64,000 bases of DNA from Phymorhynchus buccinoides. Its lineage: Eukaryota > Mollusca > Gastropoda > Neogastropoda > Raphitomidae. The position numbers and the translations under genes were made by a program. Each line of letters begins with the position of its first letter. The first letter of the stretch is position 1. Shown here piece after piece: positions 11,738-23,596 of the stretch. The stretch spans positions 17,462,452 through 17,526,451 of the forward strand of contig CM065706.1 of the NCBI GenBank assembly GCA_017654935.2, read 5' to 3'. The notes under the pieces were generated by a model. It did no database searches and had not been told where the DNA came from. It saw only the letters and a list, made by a program, of their open reading frames with translations.

Positions 11738-13344
11738 TCATTTGTTGTGATACACCTGGAAGCATTGGTCATGTACACCTATCTTGCACTTTGAGCACCG
11801 ATGCTTGGTTTTCAAACCACACGCACCGCACCTCAATTGTGTTGGCCATGACTCCACCAGGTGGTCAAGACGGTCAAACTTGACCTCAACTGCAACACGC
11901 ATGTCCACAGGTACGAAGCCTCTTGGACGGCCAGGTGTTGCAGGAGAAGCCTGTGCAAGGTAGACTTGCAACTCTTCTGCGGATGGCAAGAAAATCCAAA
12001 GGGTTGCTCTTGGCTGCGTCGGTGGTGTAGAGTGGCACAGTGGTATCGCGTTCGCTTCGTGTCAAGTAAACCCGAGTTCGAACCTGGGTACAGGGGATTT
12101 TTTCCTCTCATTCTGCACTAGGCCTTAACGGTCTGAACGTGGACGGATGAGACGATAAACCGAGGTCCCGTGTGCCCATAACAGTGCACTTAGCATACGT
12201 TAAACCCTGTGGCAACGAAAAAGTTGTCATTTGGTAAAAATTTACCCCCCTCCCTCATCAGTGGCAAAAATCGCATGCAAAAAATTTAAAAAATTCGGTG
12301 GCGCGCCTCTGGCAGCGACGCGCTCTCCAGGTGGGAGCAACCCGAATTTCACACAGAGGCGCCTCTGTGACTATAAAGTACCTAATACCTAATCTGTAGA
12401 GATGCCAGGCCTGTTGGATGCAGACACCAGGCAGTACAGAAAGATGGCCCTCCACCACTTCTTGGAGCATATGGCAACCCTGTACTTGTCCACGTTCAGA
12501 TCAGTGTGGTCCACACCGCCCATGGTTAAGTTGTAGTGGTGGATCAGGAAGGGCTGTGGCAGTTGGACTTGTCTGGATTCTGACCTTGACCACCTCTTTG
12601 CAGTGTGTAGGGGCTCCACAGCAGCCTTGTTGGAAACAACATTTACAATGTTTTCAATGTTGTTGTCAAATGTTGTCGTTCCATCATACCACAATGATCC
12701 CTGACTTGGTGTCTGTGGCATAATCAAACGTACCTCTTGCTGTCTTCTGCATCTCCTTCACATCTATGTCATCAGAAGATATGTCTCATGTCGGGCTCAT
12801 AAAGAGGCTGGCGTTGACCCTGCCTGAATACTGTGGCAGTAGCAGGCGCCTCCAGCTGTCGGCCATTGAGGTTGGACACTGTCCCCTCCCCGTCTTCTTC
12901 CCCGCTGTCTTCATCAGTGTCCTCATTCACTGCAGGTGGCTCAATGAAGACAGTGGCTTCTTGGATGCTGCTGTCTTCTTCCCCGCTGTCTTCATCAGTG
13001 TCCTCATTCACTGCAGGTGGCTCAATGAAGACAGTGGCTTCTTGGATGCTACTGTCATCTTCCAGCATTGACAGAACTTGGTAAACATTGCACAGTCTGA
13101 AAGACAAAAAACCCAAATTACTTCTTTATATATATATATATAGAAAAGCCCACCCCTCTCGTGCCCACTGTCCCATATATGGGACGGTACTTAAAACATT
13201 CACAGATGCAAGCAAAAGCATTTTTGGAAAAATCCCTTAAAAACATTATTACATAACATCATAATCTCCATTTTTTCTTCTTTGTTTGATATAAAAAAAC
13301 CGATTGCCCCAAAAAATGTGAACTTACCTTTTATTGCTTGCCAT
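11738..13344 (-). pseudogene. piggyBac transposase, spliced, deleted and frameshifted
   Basis: Exon 1 runs 13344-13328 (M-A-S-N-K-R) with donor GTAAGTT; a 231-bp intron ends at tttcag and exon 2 starts at 13096. Exon 2 encodes an acidic N-terminus with an 81-bp tandem duplication (12892-13053; FIEPPAVNEDTDEDSGEE twice) and 'NLNGRQLEAP'. A frameshift near 12775 and a large internal deletion follow: the text jumps to the C-terminal DDE region, YNLTMGGVDHTD...YRV...SKKWW (about 12540-12420), so most of the catalytic core, including the first catalytic Asp residues, is missing. After the SINE the C-terminal Cys-rich finger (CGAC...CSKC...HDQC, 11830-11750) is present. Function in DNA cut-and-paste is known for the family; this copy cannot work. 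Confidence 0.85.
12033..12394 (+). mobile_element. tRNA-derived SINE inserted in piggyBac
   Basis: The head has a tRNA-like A box (tggcacagtggtatcgcg, 12033) and B box (gttcgaacct, about 12076). The body includes 'ataaaccgaggtcccgtgt' and 'cccgaatttcacacagag', both typical of a gastropod-type SINE as I recall it, and the tail is acctaatacctaat. TGTAGAG occurs directly on both sides (12026-12032 and 12395-12401), a 7-bp target duplication. Removing it rejoins the transposase frame exactly. Confidence 0.9.
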
Positions 13345-14472
13345 GCTGCTCACCAATCGCACACAAATTTGCAAATGGCGGCCTTCCTGGAAAAAAGTAA
13401 GGCAGGCTAATCCAGCAACCCCCCAAATTCTGGGCACGTGTAGCCTCCCTGAACTTGACAAGAGCAGATTGGTCACTGTATTGGGTTCAGTTGAACTAGT
13501 ATTACCCAAAAAAACCAGCTTCCCATATATGTGGGCATATATGGGTTAATATTGCGACATACGGCAGTGCGATGGAGTTGCACATGTATGTTTTATTTCT
13601 GCTGAAGCCGAGTAACTCGCTCTTCGCACATGTTGATGAGGACAGACTAAGCTATTTTTAGTAACAACCCAGCAGAAACTGCCAAGCGAACCAATCGTCG
13701 CTCGTAGCTCCTGTGATTTCATCCAATAGATGAATGCCGGTTTCCGAGAAAATTGTAAGTTGGAGCAACGTACTTTGGGCGAAAAATAACCATCGAGTCT
13801 GAGCCATCGGGCAGTGGTTGGAAGAAAAAATGACAACAATACTTTCTGCTGTCATATTCTGAGGTTGACACATGCATTATTGCTTCGAAAGTGCCGAAGA
13901 TGTGTCATTATCGCCGATAGTTTGGATAGTATCGCCATCGGCGTGCAGTGTGCGATTTTGACTTCTATCACTTCGTGATCGGTCAGTCTAGGGCCTAAAA
14001 GTGGATTTGATTTTGATGAAGTTGGCAGTTTGGTTTGCTGGGCATGAGACAAAAGCACAAGCTATCCATAAAACTGCAAAAAATGACAATTCTTTTTGCA
14101 CACATACTCTGATGGAAAAGCAGGTTGCAAAAAAAGTTACTATCGTACCCTGTTCAGTTTCTTAATGCATGCAAAGCGAAATGTTATGGTCATGCTTTGC
14201 ATATGAAGTGATTTCGCGCCGCGCGACATGACTACTGAAAACCTCTCAAAACTACTGAAAATTGAACACTTTCTGAGTTAAAACTACTGACAAGCATTTT
14301 AGGGGTAGGCAGCTCTGCTACCCAGGTAAATTTAATGGAAATTCTTTGCTGAAATATGGCTGGCGGTGAAAGGGTTAATACAAGTTTACATTTTAAGCAT
14401 CGAAGCAAACATGAGTAATTTTCTGATGCCGTTGGTCGTATGAAGTAAAATATTGTAAGATTTAGCACTTAA

Positions 14473-15127
14473 CCCTCTTAGCACTGCATGTAATAAAACG
14501 TGTAAGCTAAAACAATGGTGTAAAATTGAAGACTGCAGAAACGTCAACCAGTACTTCTTGTTTTCACTTTTCATCTATCATATAAACATTTGACTGGGAA
14601 ACCTATACACTTTTAGAAAGAAGAAAGATTGAACTTTGCAATGAACTTGTCTTGAATATGGTGACAGCAGTAATCCAGTAAAGCACTTTCACAGTGGCTG
14701 CAGCTAACCCCACCCCCATCCGACGATGATCCGTCACTGCTACTCGTGTCAGACATCACAAAACCATGCAGTCGAACCCTTTTCCTTCACTTTGCAACAA
14801 AAATACAAGCCTAATTACCTTCCTAGTCTCCATCGGAGTAGCTATCGGCAACATGCTCATCACTGGTGTCATTCTCATCTTCACAATCACTACTTTCATC
14901 ACTCATTTTTACACGAAAAAATTGCAAACCGATCGATAAAATGTCGTTCAGACAGCAGGAAGTCGAAGTATGAGTGCTATGAGCTTTCTGATTGGTTAGC
15001 TGTATTCGCTTATTGGATTGGCCAAAGTTCAGCGGGGTATTTGAACTGAGCCTAAATAGTGGCTCATCGTGTTCTACCCAGGGAGCCACTATTGTGGCTC
15101 ATCGTGCTAAGAGTAAGAGTAAGAGGG
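14473..15127 (-). mobile_element. TTAA-flanked element with piggyBac-like N-terminal fragments
   Basis: TTAA at 14469-14472 is followed by CCCTCTTAGCAC; the right end is gtgctaagag(taagag)2gg before TTAA 15128-15131, so the inverted repeat is interrupted by a short hexamer expansion. On the minus strand two Ser/Asp-rich starts (MSDESSDCEDEND near 14906 and MSDTSSSDGSSSD near 14757) look like the acidic N-termini of piggyBac transposases, but no catalytic region remains. Confidence 0.65.
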
Positions 15128-15131
15128 TTAA

Positions 15132-15389
15132 CTCTTTCACCGCCGATCGCATTTATGCACCACAATGATTTGACACCCATGTCACTAAAAGGCATCAAAT
15201 TAGGGCCTGTTACTTGTGTTAGTGTTATTCGAATACCCTATCTGCTTAATTGTGGGAGCTAAAGATAGGCCTAATGTTATACATGTCACAGAGGAATTCC
15301 CAGTTTTGCTGACAATTTTTTTCCTCTAGGCTCTACCCAGTTAAGTTTAATGGTAATTTTTGGCTGAAAAATGACTGGCGGCGAAAGGG
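15132..15389. mobile_element. TTAA MITE family A, intact copy in reverse orientation
   Basis: CTCTTTCACCGCC after TTAA (15128-15131) and GGCGGCGAAAGGG before TTAA (15390-15393). The left TTAA is the same four bases that bound the preceding element. Interior matches 3796-4032 in reverse complement. Confidence 0.8.
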
Positions 15390-16113
15390 TTAAATCAGCT
15401 TACAACAAGCAAGAATCGCATTGTTGTCTTTGAGTCCGTCATTCAGTTTGGAAATGCGCATGCGCTGTCATCGGCCTTGACCTTGACCTTTCACATGCGT
15501 CATTTCCTATGTGGAACAAACGGTGAATATGCCTTGGTTTTTGTCTTAATGATTTTAAGACAGGGGTAACCCAAAGATTTTAGAAAACTTCATCAAGCTT
15601 CACGTGAATGATTAATCTTACTGCATGATATGTTTGTTAGCGCGCATCGGGCATAGATTTTCAACAATTGATGCGCTGAGTTCTCGCTAATCTACTTCTC
15701 TTGGACCAACGATAGATTCGCAAGCTCAACGATCTAACAACCTAGCGGGTATGTAGATTTATTCCCACCGTTGTAGCAAATTTTTAATTCTAAGAATCGT
15801 CATGCTTTTTAGTGTGATAACTGTGCATGCACATGCAACTCCATTTTTGCATGTGTGTCCAGAATTATGACAAGTTCAGAGATCAAATCCAAGGGAAGCA
15901 ACTTCTTTAACATGCCTATTGATTTAACATAAATTTGATAATCACAGTGGCTACAATTCTGCCGTTGTAACACTCGACCATGTTCACGGATAGTAATTCT
16001 TCCTAGTCAAATTTTTCATCAACAAATGCATTTTCTTGTTTCGTATATTTGACGCATCAAAGTTTGGTTAAACTATAGAATCGGGATAGGGTTAGGAACA
16101 TGGCCCAGATAAT
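15390..16113. other. Non-coding, nothing recognised
   Basis: No reading frame, SINE boxes or inverted-repeat termini found. It ends at the (aat)n(aaat)n tract that marks the 3' end of the LINE on the minus strand. Confidence 0.45.
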
Positions 16114-17050
16114 AATAATAATAAATAAATAAAGCTTATATAGCGCTCTTCGATGAAAAGTTCATCCTCAGAGCGCTTTGCACATATTTTGAGAATAAAA
16201 GAAAAAATAAAGTAAAAAAAAATATTACAACATTAAGAAGCATAACAATAATAATTTAGCAACAATTTTTTTTAAATAAAAAAAGCTCACGCCGGTGTGG
16301 CATTCTCAAAATGGATTTGTTCTCAACATGTCTGCGCATGTGCGAAGAGTTAGGGATAGGTTTAGGGTCAATTTAGTGTTGAATACACAAAAGATAAAAT
16401 TTGATAGTACGTCATCGATTTCGCACATGCGCAGACATGTTGAGAACAAATCCATTTTGAGAATGCTACTCCGGCCCTCACCAACACCCTCCCCTTTTTT
16501 AACAGATAAGTTTTGAGGCCAGACTTGAATGCAAACAGAGACAGAGTAGACCGGAGGTGGAAAGGAAGCGAGTTCCAGATGATGGGTGCTTGATAGCTGA
16601 AAGAGCGGTGACCAAAAGACTTGAGTTTCATGTGGGTGACATTGAGAAGTTTCTCATCACCTATCAACCATCGCACACTCTCCGTTCTAGCACCGAGAAA
16701 CTTTATCAAGGGTTTAACAAGTGCAGTTTTGTACAGGTCAGGGAAACCACCAATCAGTAAAGAGTCGTTTATGATCTGAGTCATGACGAGCACAACATCA
16801 AAACATTCATGCAACAAAGGGGTTGGTAAAAAAGGGTTAAGTTCATACGTCTTGGGGGCAGATCTTTTCAAAACATCAAAGACTTCTTTCTCAGACACAG
16901 GAGAAAAAGCTACAAGAGGGGACCCTACAAAATCTTTGCCTAGGGGGTGGGAGACAGTGGGCTGCAGGTCAAGCTCTTAACTAATTTTCTCAATTTTGGA
17001 ATAAAAGAAATCAGAAAAGACATGGCAATGATGGTGGGGGGTATACAGTC
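16114..17050 (-). mobile_element. CR1/L2-like LINE fragment, internally deleted
   Basis: The minus-strand frame (from about 17040, best at 16898-16368) encodes reverse-transcriptase N-terminal text (F-S-D-F-F ... SEKEVFDVLKRS-PKT, then ITQIINDSL ... FPD-YKTALVKPL). It then jumps to the C-terminal text DEKLL...HMKLKSFGHRSFSYQAP-IWNSLP...LSLFAFKSGLKT. The central palm with the FADD motif is missing. The 3' end has the 'tatagcgct...cagagcgctttgcac' hairpin and terminates in an AAT/AAAT simple repeat. Dead copy, and a MITE interrupts its 3' region. Confidence 0.8.
16301..16465. mobile_element. MITE with perfect 45-bp terminal inverted repeats
   Basis: 16301-16345 and 16421-16465 are exact reverse complements with no mismatch, separated by 75 bp. 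Termini cattctcaaaatgg / ccattttgagaatg. It lies in the 3' part of the LINE fragment. The target duplication was not resolved. Confidence 0.85.
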
Positions 17051-17483
17051 GGAAGTTTGGTAGGTTTAACCCTTGCACATAATTTGTTTGTAATAGAATA
17101 CAGCTCTTTACTAGATGTTGCCGATGCAATTTTGGCACTGTAGTATATCGTTTTTGCCTGATTTTTTCATATCATTTAAAAGATGAAAGATAGATCTAAA
17201 TCAATATATAAAAATAGTCACTGCTATGTATACACATGTGCTTTGTAAGAGAATGTATTGAAATGGGTCAAAATCGGGAGCCCTGAAAGGATTTCTACTC
17301 CTTGGTGGCAGTGTCCTGAGGGCACAAGAAGCAGCGAGAGGGGTTGTGTTGAAAGTGTTACAGGTTTCTGTTCCTGCCAATTCAGCATCATGCTGAGCTC
17401 CCACTGAACGGGTCTTGGCTGGCTGGATTACTGTAGATACCGGTTTGTGTTGATTTTTGGGGGGTCATTTTGTGTGTGACCTT
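17051..17483. other. Non-coding, nothing recognised
   Basis: No gene or repeat termini seen. Confidence 0.4.
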
Positions 17484-17850
17484 CGGCAACATAGCACTAT
17501 AGACCGTTAGCTGAATAGCTGTGGCCGGCACTTTAGCCAGCTGGCTATTTTACCGCTCACAGTAATTTAGCCTACAAGCTAAATTGCTGGTCCCGGCAAC
17601 ATAGCACTATAGGCCGTTAGCTGAATAGCTGTGGCCGGCACTTTAGCCAGCTGGCTATTTTACCGCTCACAGTAATTTAGCCTACAAGCTAAATTGCTGG
17701 TCCCGGCAACATAGCACTATAGGCCGTTAGCTGAATAGCTGTGGCCGGCACTTTAGCCAGCTGGCTATTTTACCGCTCACAGTAATTTAGCCTACAAGCT
17801 AAATTGCTGGTCCCGGCAACATAGCCTATTTGTTTAAAATGAAAACAATT
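17484..17850. repeat. 110-bp tandem repeat, three copies plus a partial
   Basis: Units start with cggcaacatagcac at 17484, 17594 and 17704, with a partial at 17814. The three units differ at one position that I can see (agaccg versus aggccg). The unit contains 'cagtaatttagcctac' and 'cggcaacatagc', also found in the termini of the element at 54743-56126. Confidence 0.9.
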
Positions 17851-17929
17851 ATGTAGCTTAAAAAAAATCCAAATACAGTAGAGAACTGATAGCTCAAAAA
17901 TGGATAACTCAAAAACACTGGATGACTCA

Positions 17930-18042
17930 ATGATTTTTGGGTCCCACTATAAGAATCTATGTTTAAAAGTCTTTTTGACTCATATTGGCTATCTCAAAAT
18001 AAAATTTCAGTCCCTTCAATTTTGACTTAAGTGATTTTTACT
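17930..18042 (-). repeat. Dispersed repeat, copy 2 (inverted relative to 801)
   Basis: Reverse complement of the 801-925 repeat; key shared strings are 'gtcccact', 'aaaaagtc' on the complement, 'aaatttcagtcccttcaat' and 'ttttactgta'. Confidence 0.55.
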
Positions 18043-18117
18043 GTATAAATGATTTGAGAGAGCAGGCAAAAGGCTGATCTAAGCCTATATAGTATAGTAT
18101 ATGCCATACCTCTGATG

Positions 18118-18530
18118 GTTAAATCCCACGAGCGTATCCGAAATTGCAGGAGCCTTTTTTTGCTCAACTTTTGTACTTCATTGGGTAAGTTTAGGATCAG
18201 TTTAGGATTATTTTCATGCCACGGAAAGGTTGAAAAAATAAATATAATGAGCAAGGAAAAACGAACGTAAACCCTCTAAATTCATCGTCGCCGATCAGTG
18301 TTGCCGTAAACCATGGGAGATTCCCGTTAAAAAATGGCGACCGTTTAATGCCAAGTTCGCATTACTGTAGCACTTCGAGCAGTTTAGTTTCTTAAATTAG
18401 AATTAAATCTTTCATTCTGATGAAAATGATCCCAAACTTGATTCTAACCGGCTCTATCCTTTACCCCTTGAAGTACAAACGATGGACGAAAAAGGCTCCT
18501 GCAATTTTGGATGCGCTCATAGGATTTAAC
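18118..18530. mobile_element. MITE with about 42-bp imperfect TIRs
   Basis: Left gttaaatcccacgagcgtat...ttgcaggagcc and right ggctcctgcaat...atgcgctcataggatttaac are inverted repeats with a few mismatches. The 413-bp body is non-coding. Confidence 0.75.
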
Positions 18531-18654
18531 GCCTATGATATATGATGTATGCTGGATTGTAACCAAAAAAAGGTCAACTGAACAATAGTCCTGTCGCGAT
18601 TTATCGTCATAAGTGGCGTCTGCAACATTGCGTTATTTTGAAGTGAGGCAGAGG

Positions 18655-18850
18655 TTACCGGAGGAAACGGCCCTACTCGGAAAACCAAAGCGGCCCTACT
18701 GTCAATAACGAAAATGGACCTACTCAAAATATGAAAACTGCCCTACTCAAAATACGAAAACGGCCCTTGTTCTACCAAAACGGCCCGACTTGAAAACCCA
18801 AACAGTCAATAACGAAAATGGCCCTACAAGTACAGCAACCAAAACGGCCT
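18655..18850 (+). repeat. Cluster of CGAAAACGGCCCTACT motifs (left array)
   Basis: At least seven degenerate copies of a 10-16-nt motif (aacggccctact, aatggccctac, aaacggcccgac), irregularly spaced. The inverted counterpart is at 20262-20445. The sequence between (18851-19500) is AT-rich with a short duplicated segment 'cagccactgagttgagagaaagggtgg' at 19263 and 19342. Confidence 0.7.
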
Positions 18851-19500
18851 CGCTGTTTATTATACCCCTGTTTTCCTAGGTAGTGTGGGTAGGGGTATTC
18901 TGGAATCACTTTGTCTGTTTGTCTCTATGTCATTTTTAAGTTCATGTGTTAAAGGTCAAAGGCTTCCTGCTTTTCTAACTACTGCTGCACTTTTCTTTTT
19001 TATTTATTTAGTCTGTGTACTGTTTGTCGGTGTATCGATTTTCTTTTTAAAAAACTACTGGACGGATTTCAGTCAAATTTGGCGGAGGGATAGACATCTT
19101 AAAAAAGAAGGTTCCTATCTTTTTCATGACTGTGCTGACCTTGCTGACTGATATTTCCTTCTTTGGGCTATATTATGTGTATATATTTCATTCCCGATCT
19201 GTATCTCATGAACCAGGGAACACAATTACTTAAAATTTTCTCCCCACAACAGTTTCAAACTCAGCCACTGAGTTGAGAGAAAGGGTGGCTAAGTTGTATG
19301 TATAGTGCAAACTATGTTTTCCCTCAACAGTTTCAACCTCAGCCACTGAGTTGAGAGAAAGGGTGGCCAAACTGTATATTAAATAGCTTACAAATTTATG
19401 TTTAACGTTTATGTTACATTTTAAGTGTGATCTTTGTTTTTAAACTTGTTTTTATTTTCATAATGTGTAGTTACAATACATACAAAACAAAATACACATA

Positions 19501-19543
19501 CACGCACACACACGCACACGCGCACACACACACACACACACAC
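19501..19543. repeat. (CA)n microsatellite
   Basis: CA/CGCA tract of about 43 bp. Confidence 0.9.
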
Positions 19544-19685
19544 TCCAGCCTAATTCATCCGGACACAGCAACACAAACATGAAATTGTGATCTGAGTATT
19601 CTGAGGATCTTACTAATAATAAAACAAAATGGTTCATACTTTCTTGGATCTTTGATTTGCAAGCTTGAAATAGTCTGTCTTTCTG

Positions 19686-19978
<293 letters not shown>

Positions 19979-20125
19979 TCTCTTGGGCCAGAGGCCAGTC
20001 TCTCTCCCCCCTGTCCCCTCTTATATTTTTGTGTTTGTTGGGCCAGTGCCAGTGTTGCTGTGCATGCATTTGTGTTTGTTGTGCTTTTCATGTTTGTGAT
20101 GATAGCTTATTTGGCTTTTGTCATT

Positions 20126-20129
<4 letters not shown>

Positions 20130-20218
<89 letters not shown>

Positions 20219-20222
20219 CTCT
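20130..20222. repeat. (CT)n microsatellite
   Basis: About 93 bp CT ending in ctat repeats, followed by a short CA tract. Confidence 0.95.
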
Positions 20223-20261
20223 ATCTCTCACACACACACAAGCACACACACTCTCACGCTG

Positions 20262-20445
20262 TTTTGGTAAGAGAAGGGCCGTTTTCGTAACTAGTAGTAG
20301 TACACACAAATTAAAAGTAGTAGGGCCGTTTTCGTCCCGAGTACCGGGGCCGTTTTCGTAACTAGTAGGGCTGTTTTCGTCCAGGGTACCAGGGCCGTTT
20401 TCGTAACAAGTAGGGTCGTTTTCGTCAAGGGCCGTTTTCTCTGGT
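20262..20445 (-). repeat. Cluster of CGAAAACGGCCCTACT motifs (right array, inverted)
   Basis: At least seven copies of the complement (agggccgttttcgtaac, ggggccgttttcgt, agggtcgttttcgt) in the opposite orientation to 18655-18850. With that array it forms a pair of array-type inverted repeats about 1.4 kb apart. Confidence 0.7.
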
Positions 20446-21134
20446 CACGTGAGGCAGATAGTGAGACACCATGCTCACAAAATAAGCAACAGCTTTAAGT
20501 AATTTTGTACTAACTGTAGGTGTGATCATTTTCTTGCAATGGTGGCAGACGCCATAAATCCGGTTTGTAAGTGTTGAAACTTCTGGTTTCTGATTTTTGG
20601 AGTGCCGAAACTTGTCACTTCCACTGTTTTGAATGCCAGAACTTGTGACTTCTGGTGGCTTCCAGTTTTTGGAGTTAATGGGGGATTCATGTTTTTCGTT
20701 TTCAGGATCTTTCATTTCAGGTTTTGGTGTTTTCTGAAATTCTACTCTCACTTTCAGGTTTTGGGACTCCTCCCACTTGCATCCCTGTGAATGGCTCATA
20801 ATAGTTATTGCAAATAATAAAAAATGAACATTTTAATGTTCTTTTTATAAACAATGCATGTGGGTATGTCTGAAGCCTGAATTCAGGCAATTTGATGCTT
20901 CTTCAGGCAGCTGAGTGCCTGAAGAAAGGGCTCTTTAACATGATATCGTTCTTTTGTACATTAGGTTTCGGCAAGAAAGTTCAGGCAAACGTTTTGGTCA
21001 CTGCATGCACCCATGACAATGGCAGTTGATAAGAATAATTAAGAATTTGAAAGGAGAAAAAAAATTGGTGGGAGTCAACTTTTCAAGGCTATACTGTATT
21101 GTACGCTTATCATTAAAAGTAAAGTGTCAACCCC

Positions 21135-21165
<31 letters not shown>

Positions 21166-21747
21166 AAGTGGCTTTCTATGCTGACATGTTTATAGACCTC
21201 ATTCTTTATATTGTTGTTTTTGTCTTTTGAGGGGAAGAGCTGTGGTGCATGAAATTTGTTGGCCTCTGATTCCAGAATGAATGCTTGTCACAAATTATGC
21301 GTGACACAAGTGTTGGTGGTATTGCGGATGCAAGCAGTTTTGGGACAGCAGACAGATCAGTCACTCAGTCCCAGTCGGAAGGCGGAATCGAACCAATCTT
21401 CGAAATACCAAAGTCTAAGGCATGATAAATTCCTCAAGACTGCCCCATGGTGGTCTTTTTGCTTTTTTGTTTCAAGAAATGTCAGTATAATGAATAAAGC
21501 TGAAGTCCTAATTAAATTTTAATGTAACACTAACAGCTGTATTATTTTAAAAAATGAGACTGTATGATATCAACTTGATTTTGTGGTATATAATTGAGCA
21601 ACTTGCACTAAGTTGCAGATATTCGATTGAGCAACTTAATATTCATTCAGAAAATTTGTTTATAGATGATTTGACTTTGATCAGCATATTTAATTTTCTT
21701 TAAATCAGATTTACTGACATGAAAATCTGGTTGAATTTGATTGAGAA
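20446..21747. other. Non-coding with simple repeats
   Basis: 20581-20790 has a degenerate repeat around 'ttctggtttttggagtgcc', which also appears at 24474-24585. A 25-base poly-C lies at 21131-21155. No gene is supported. Confidence 0.4.
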
Positions 21748-21870
21748 ATGGCAAATGACAGTACAGTCAAACCTGCAACATGGAAGGAAATGCTTGCTGA
21801 GAGTAAAAGGGATGAGCAGCTGCTAATCTTGGGTGAACCATATTCAATTTCTAAGAGTGAAGTTCATTAG
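21748..21870 (+). CDS. Small ORF or possible first exon, unassigned
   Basis: ATG in good context (gagaaATGG) opens 40 codons with ordinary amino-acid composition (start M-A-N-D-S-T-V-K-P-A-T-W, then KEMLAESKRDEQ) ending in TAG at 21868. Composition is unlike the surrounding simple sequence. A weak donor (aaga|gtgaag) lies near the end. It matches no family I know and cannot be joined in phase to the segments at 23597 or 27789. Confidence 0.2.
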   Translation: MANDSTVKPATWKEMLAESKRDEQLLILGEPYSISKSEVH

Positions 21871-23596
21871 TCATGGGCATTTTTTTTTTTAGGGAAAGAA
21901 AACAACAGTTTTAGTGACTTTTTTCAGAAAGTTAAGCACTGTCATTGAGTGTTTCTCCAAATTTACAATAAATAAAAAACCTCTGCAGGAGATATGCAAT
22001 TTGAGAAAATGAGAAGAGATGAGGCCAGTAAGCTATAATAACACTAAACAGTCATCAGCCTAAATAGATTTTAGGTATTAATAGACAGGCTTTGGAAATT
22101 ATTCATTTAATGTCTTGTTATCTCACAGCACAGCAGGGCTGGCCCAAACTACTAGCCTGGTACTAGTGGTAGCCATTGGCTAGCATAAAAGTCTGTGGGC
22201 AAGTAGATTTCAAAAGTCACTAGCCCGTTGGGCAACTACATTTCAATATTGCACGGCCCTGGGTGGTTGTTTTTTGCCACTGAGTCTCCCCACACCATCT
22301 CTCCCTTCCAACCCACTATCAAAGCAAGCTCAGCTCAGCAGTCGGATAAGATAACAAAATGAGTCTGATAAGATAACAAAATGCCAGCACTGGAACTGAA
22401 AAGAAAGCAAAGACAGCCTCCTCAATCTCCTCCTCCCCCTTCTTCCCCCCACCACCCCTTTTCCCTTATCATTTGTTTTTCTCTGTACACTACAGTACTC
22501 TCCTTTCTTTCCCACTCTTTTGTTCTCTTTCTCTTCTCCTTTCTCTCTTCCTCTCCTTCCCTCTCCCCTGTGTGTGTGATTTTTGTTGTTTGTTCCTTCG
22601 GCCTTGGTGAAAATGTGTGGCGGGTAAAATATTTCAATTTCGAGTGACATTTTTGGCCAGTCCTAATGTTGATTTATAGCTTGGCTGACAGTGACAACAT
22701 TGCGACTAGAACAGGTAATGCTTATAGTCAGCAATGTTGTTGACGAAAAAGGAGGAGAAGGAGGATTTGAAGAAGAAGAATCAAATCACAAATCCATTGG
22801 TACATGTTCTATTGAAGAAGAAGAATATTTGGCTTCTATGATTAAATGAAAGGACAGAACTATAGCAAATTACTATGTTGGATTCTATGGACTGAATTTT
22901 TTTTTTTTTTTTTATGCTTACGGTTGCGAATCGTGTAATAAAATTTTTGCTGCTGCTAAAAATGAAGCTTAAAATTAAATGTGGGAGTCGGTTATAATGC
23001 TGATCGGGTTTTCAAGACTTTATTGACGAGTCAATTTTCGACCAGTTGAAGTAAGACATTGATTTCAAAGACACTGTTGTGTTACACTTATTTTGCGCCG
23101 ACATGCAGCATGTCCGAGTTTTTACATTGAGCAAAATGACACCAGGATTGACTGTACTGAACTGATTTATTGCAGTTTCTTCATTTTATCTATTTTAAGT
23201 TTTAACTATACAAACTTGAAGATACTAATTTATGATTTAATGTGTTCCATTATTTATGAATTCATGAGTCTTCCATGTATATAACTTTTATTATAAGTGG
23301 AGATGGTAAATGGAAAAAAAAAAATCATTATAGCAGTATTAGCACTGAAATTTTTTTAAAATTAATAATGGTATAGTTTTATAGCTGAATATATGTAGTA
23401 ACCAGCAAATAACATTTCTAGAGAGTCATTTCCCAGATTGACATAACATTTCTGTAAAATCGAAAAAGGAGATTTCATGACTTGAGACAAAAGTATGTCG
23501 TTGGAAAATAGTCCAAAGCTCTTCTTACTTAGTGAAGTGATAGAAGGTGACTTTATAAAGTGATAGTTGAACCCTTTGCCGTGTGTTTCTTTTCAG
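21871..23596. other. Non-coding, pyrimidine-rich segment
   Basis: 22420-22570 is CT/CCT-rich. 22735-22850 has an acidic open stretch (GGEGGFEEEE) without a convincing acceptor. Nothing else recognised. Confidence 0.35.

Larger units (their letters stand above)
11289..13545 (-). mobile_element. piggyBac-type transposon, internally deleted
   Basis: Flanked by TTAA at 11285-11288 and 13546-13549. Termini are CCCATTTATGCCC and GGGCATATATGGG, near-perfect inverted repeats. Subterminal inverted repeats containing the palindrome gtcccatatatgggac followed by agtgggcac lie at 11425-11454 and 13157-13185. The 2,257 bp include a decayed minus-strand transposase and a later 362-bp SINE. It sits inside the family B element. 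Confidence 0.9.

Noticed and set aside
12033..12105. Possible functional tRNA gene
   Set aside because: A and B boxes are present, but the acceptor stem does not pair and the sequence continues into a SINE body with target duplications.
17484..17850. CRISPR-like array
   Set aside because: The units are contiguous 110-bp repeats without variable spacers, in an animal genome.
20425..20799. 124-residue minus-strand frame with a CHHCKK motif
   Set aside because: Much of it is built on the 'ttttggagt' repeat also at 24474-24585, and its end lies in the CGGCCCTACT array. No known domain and no splice signals.
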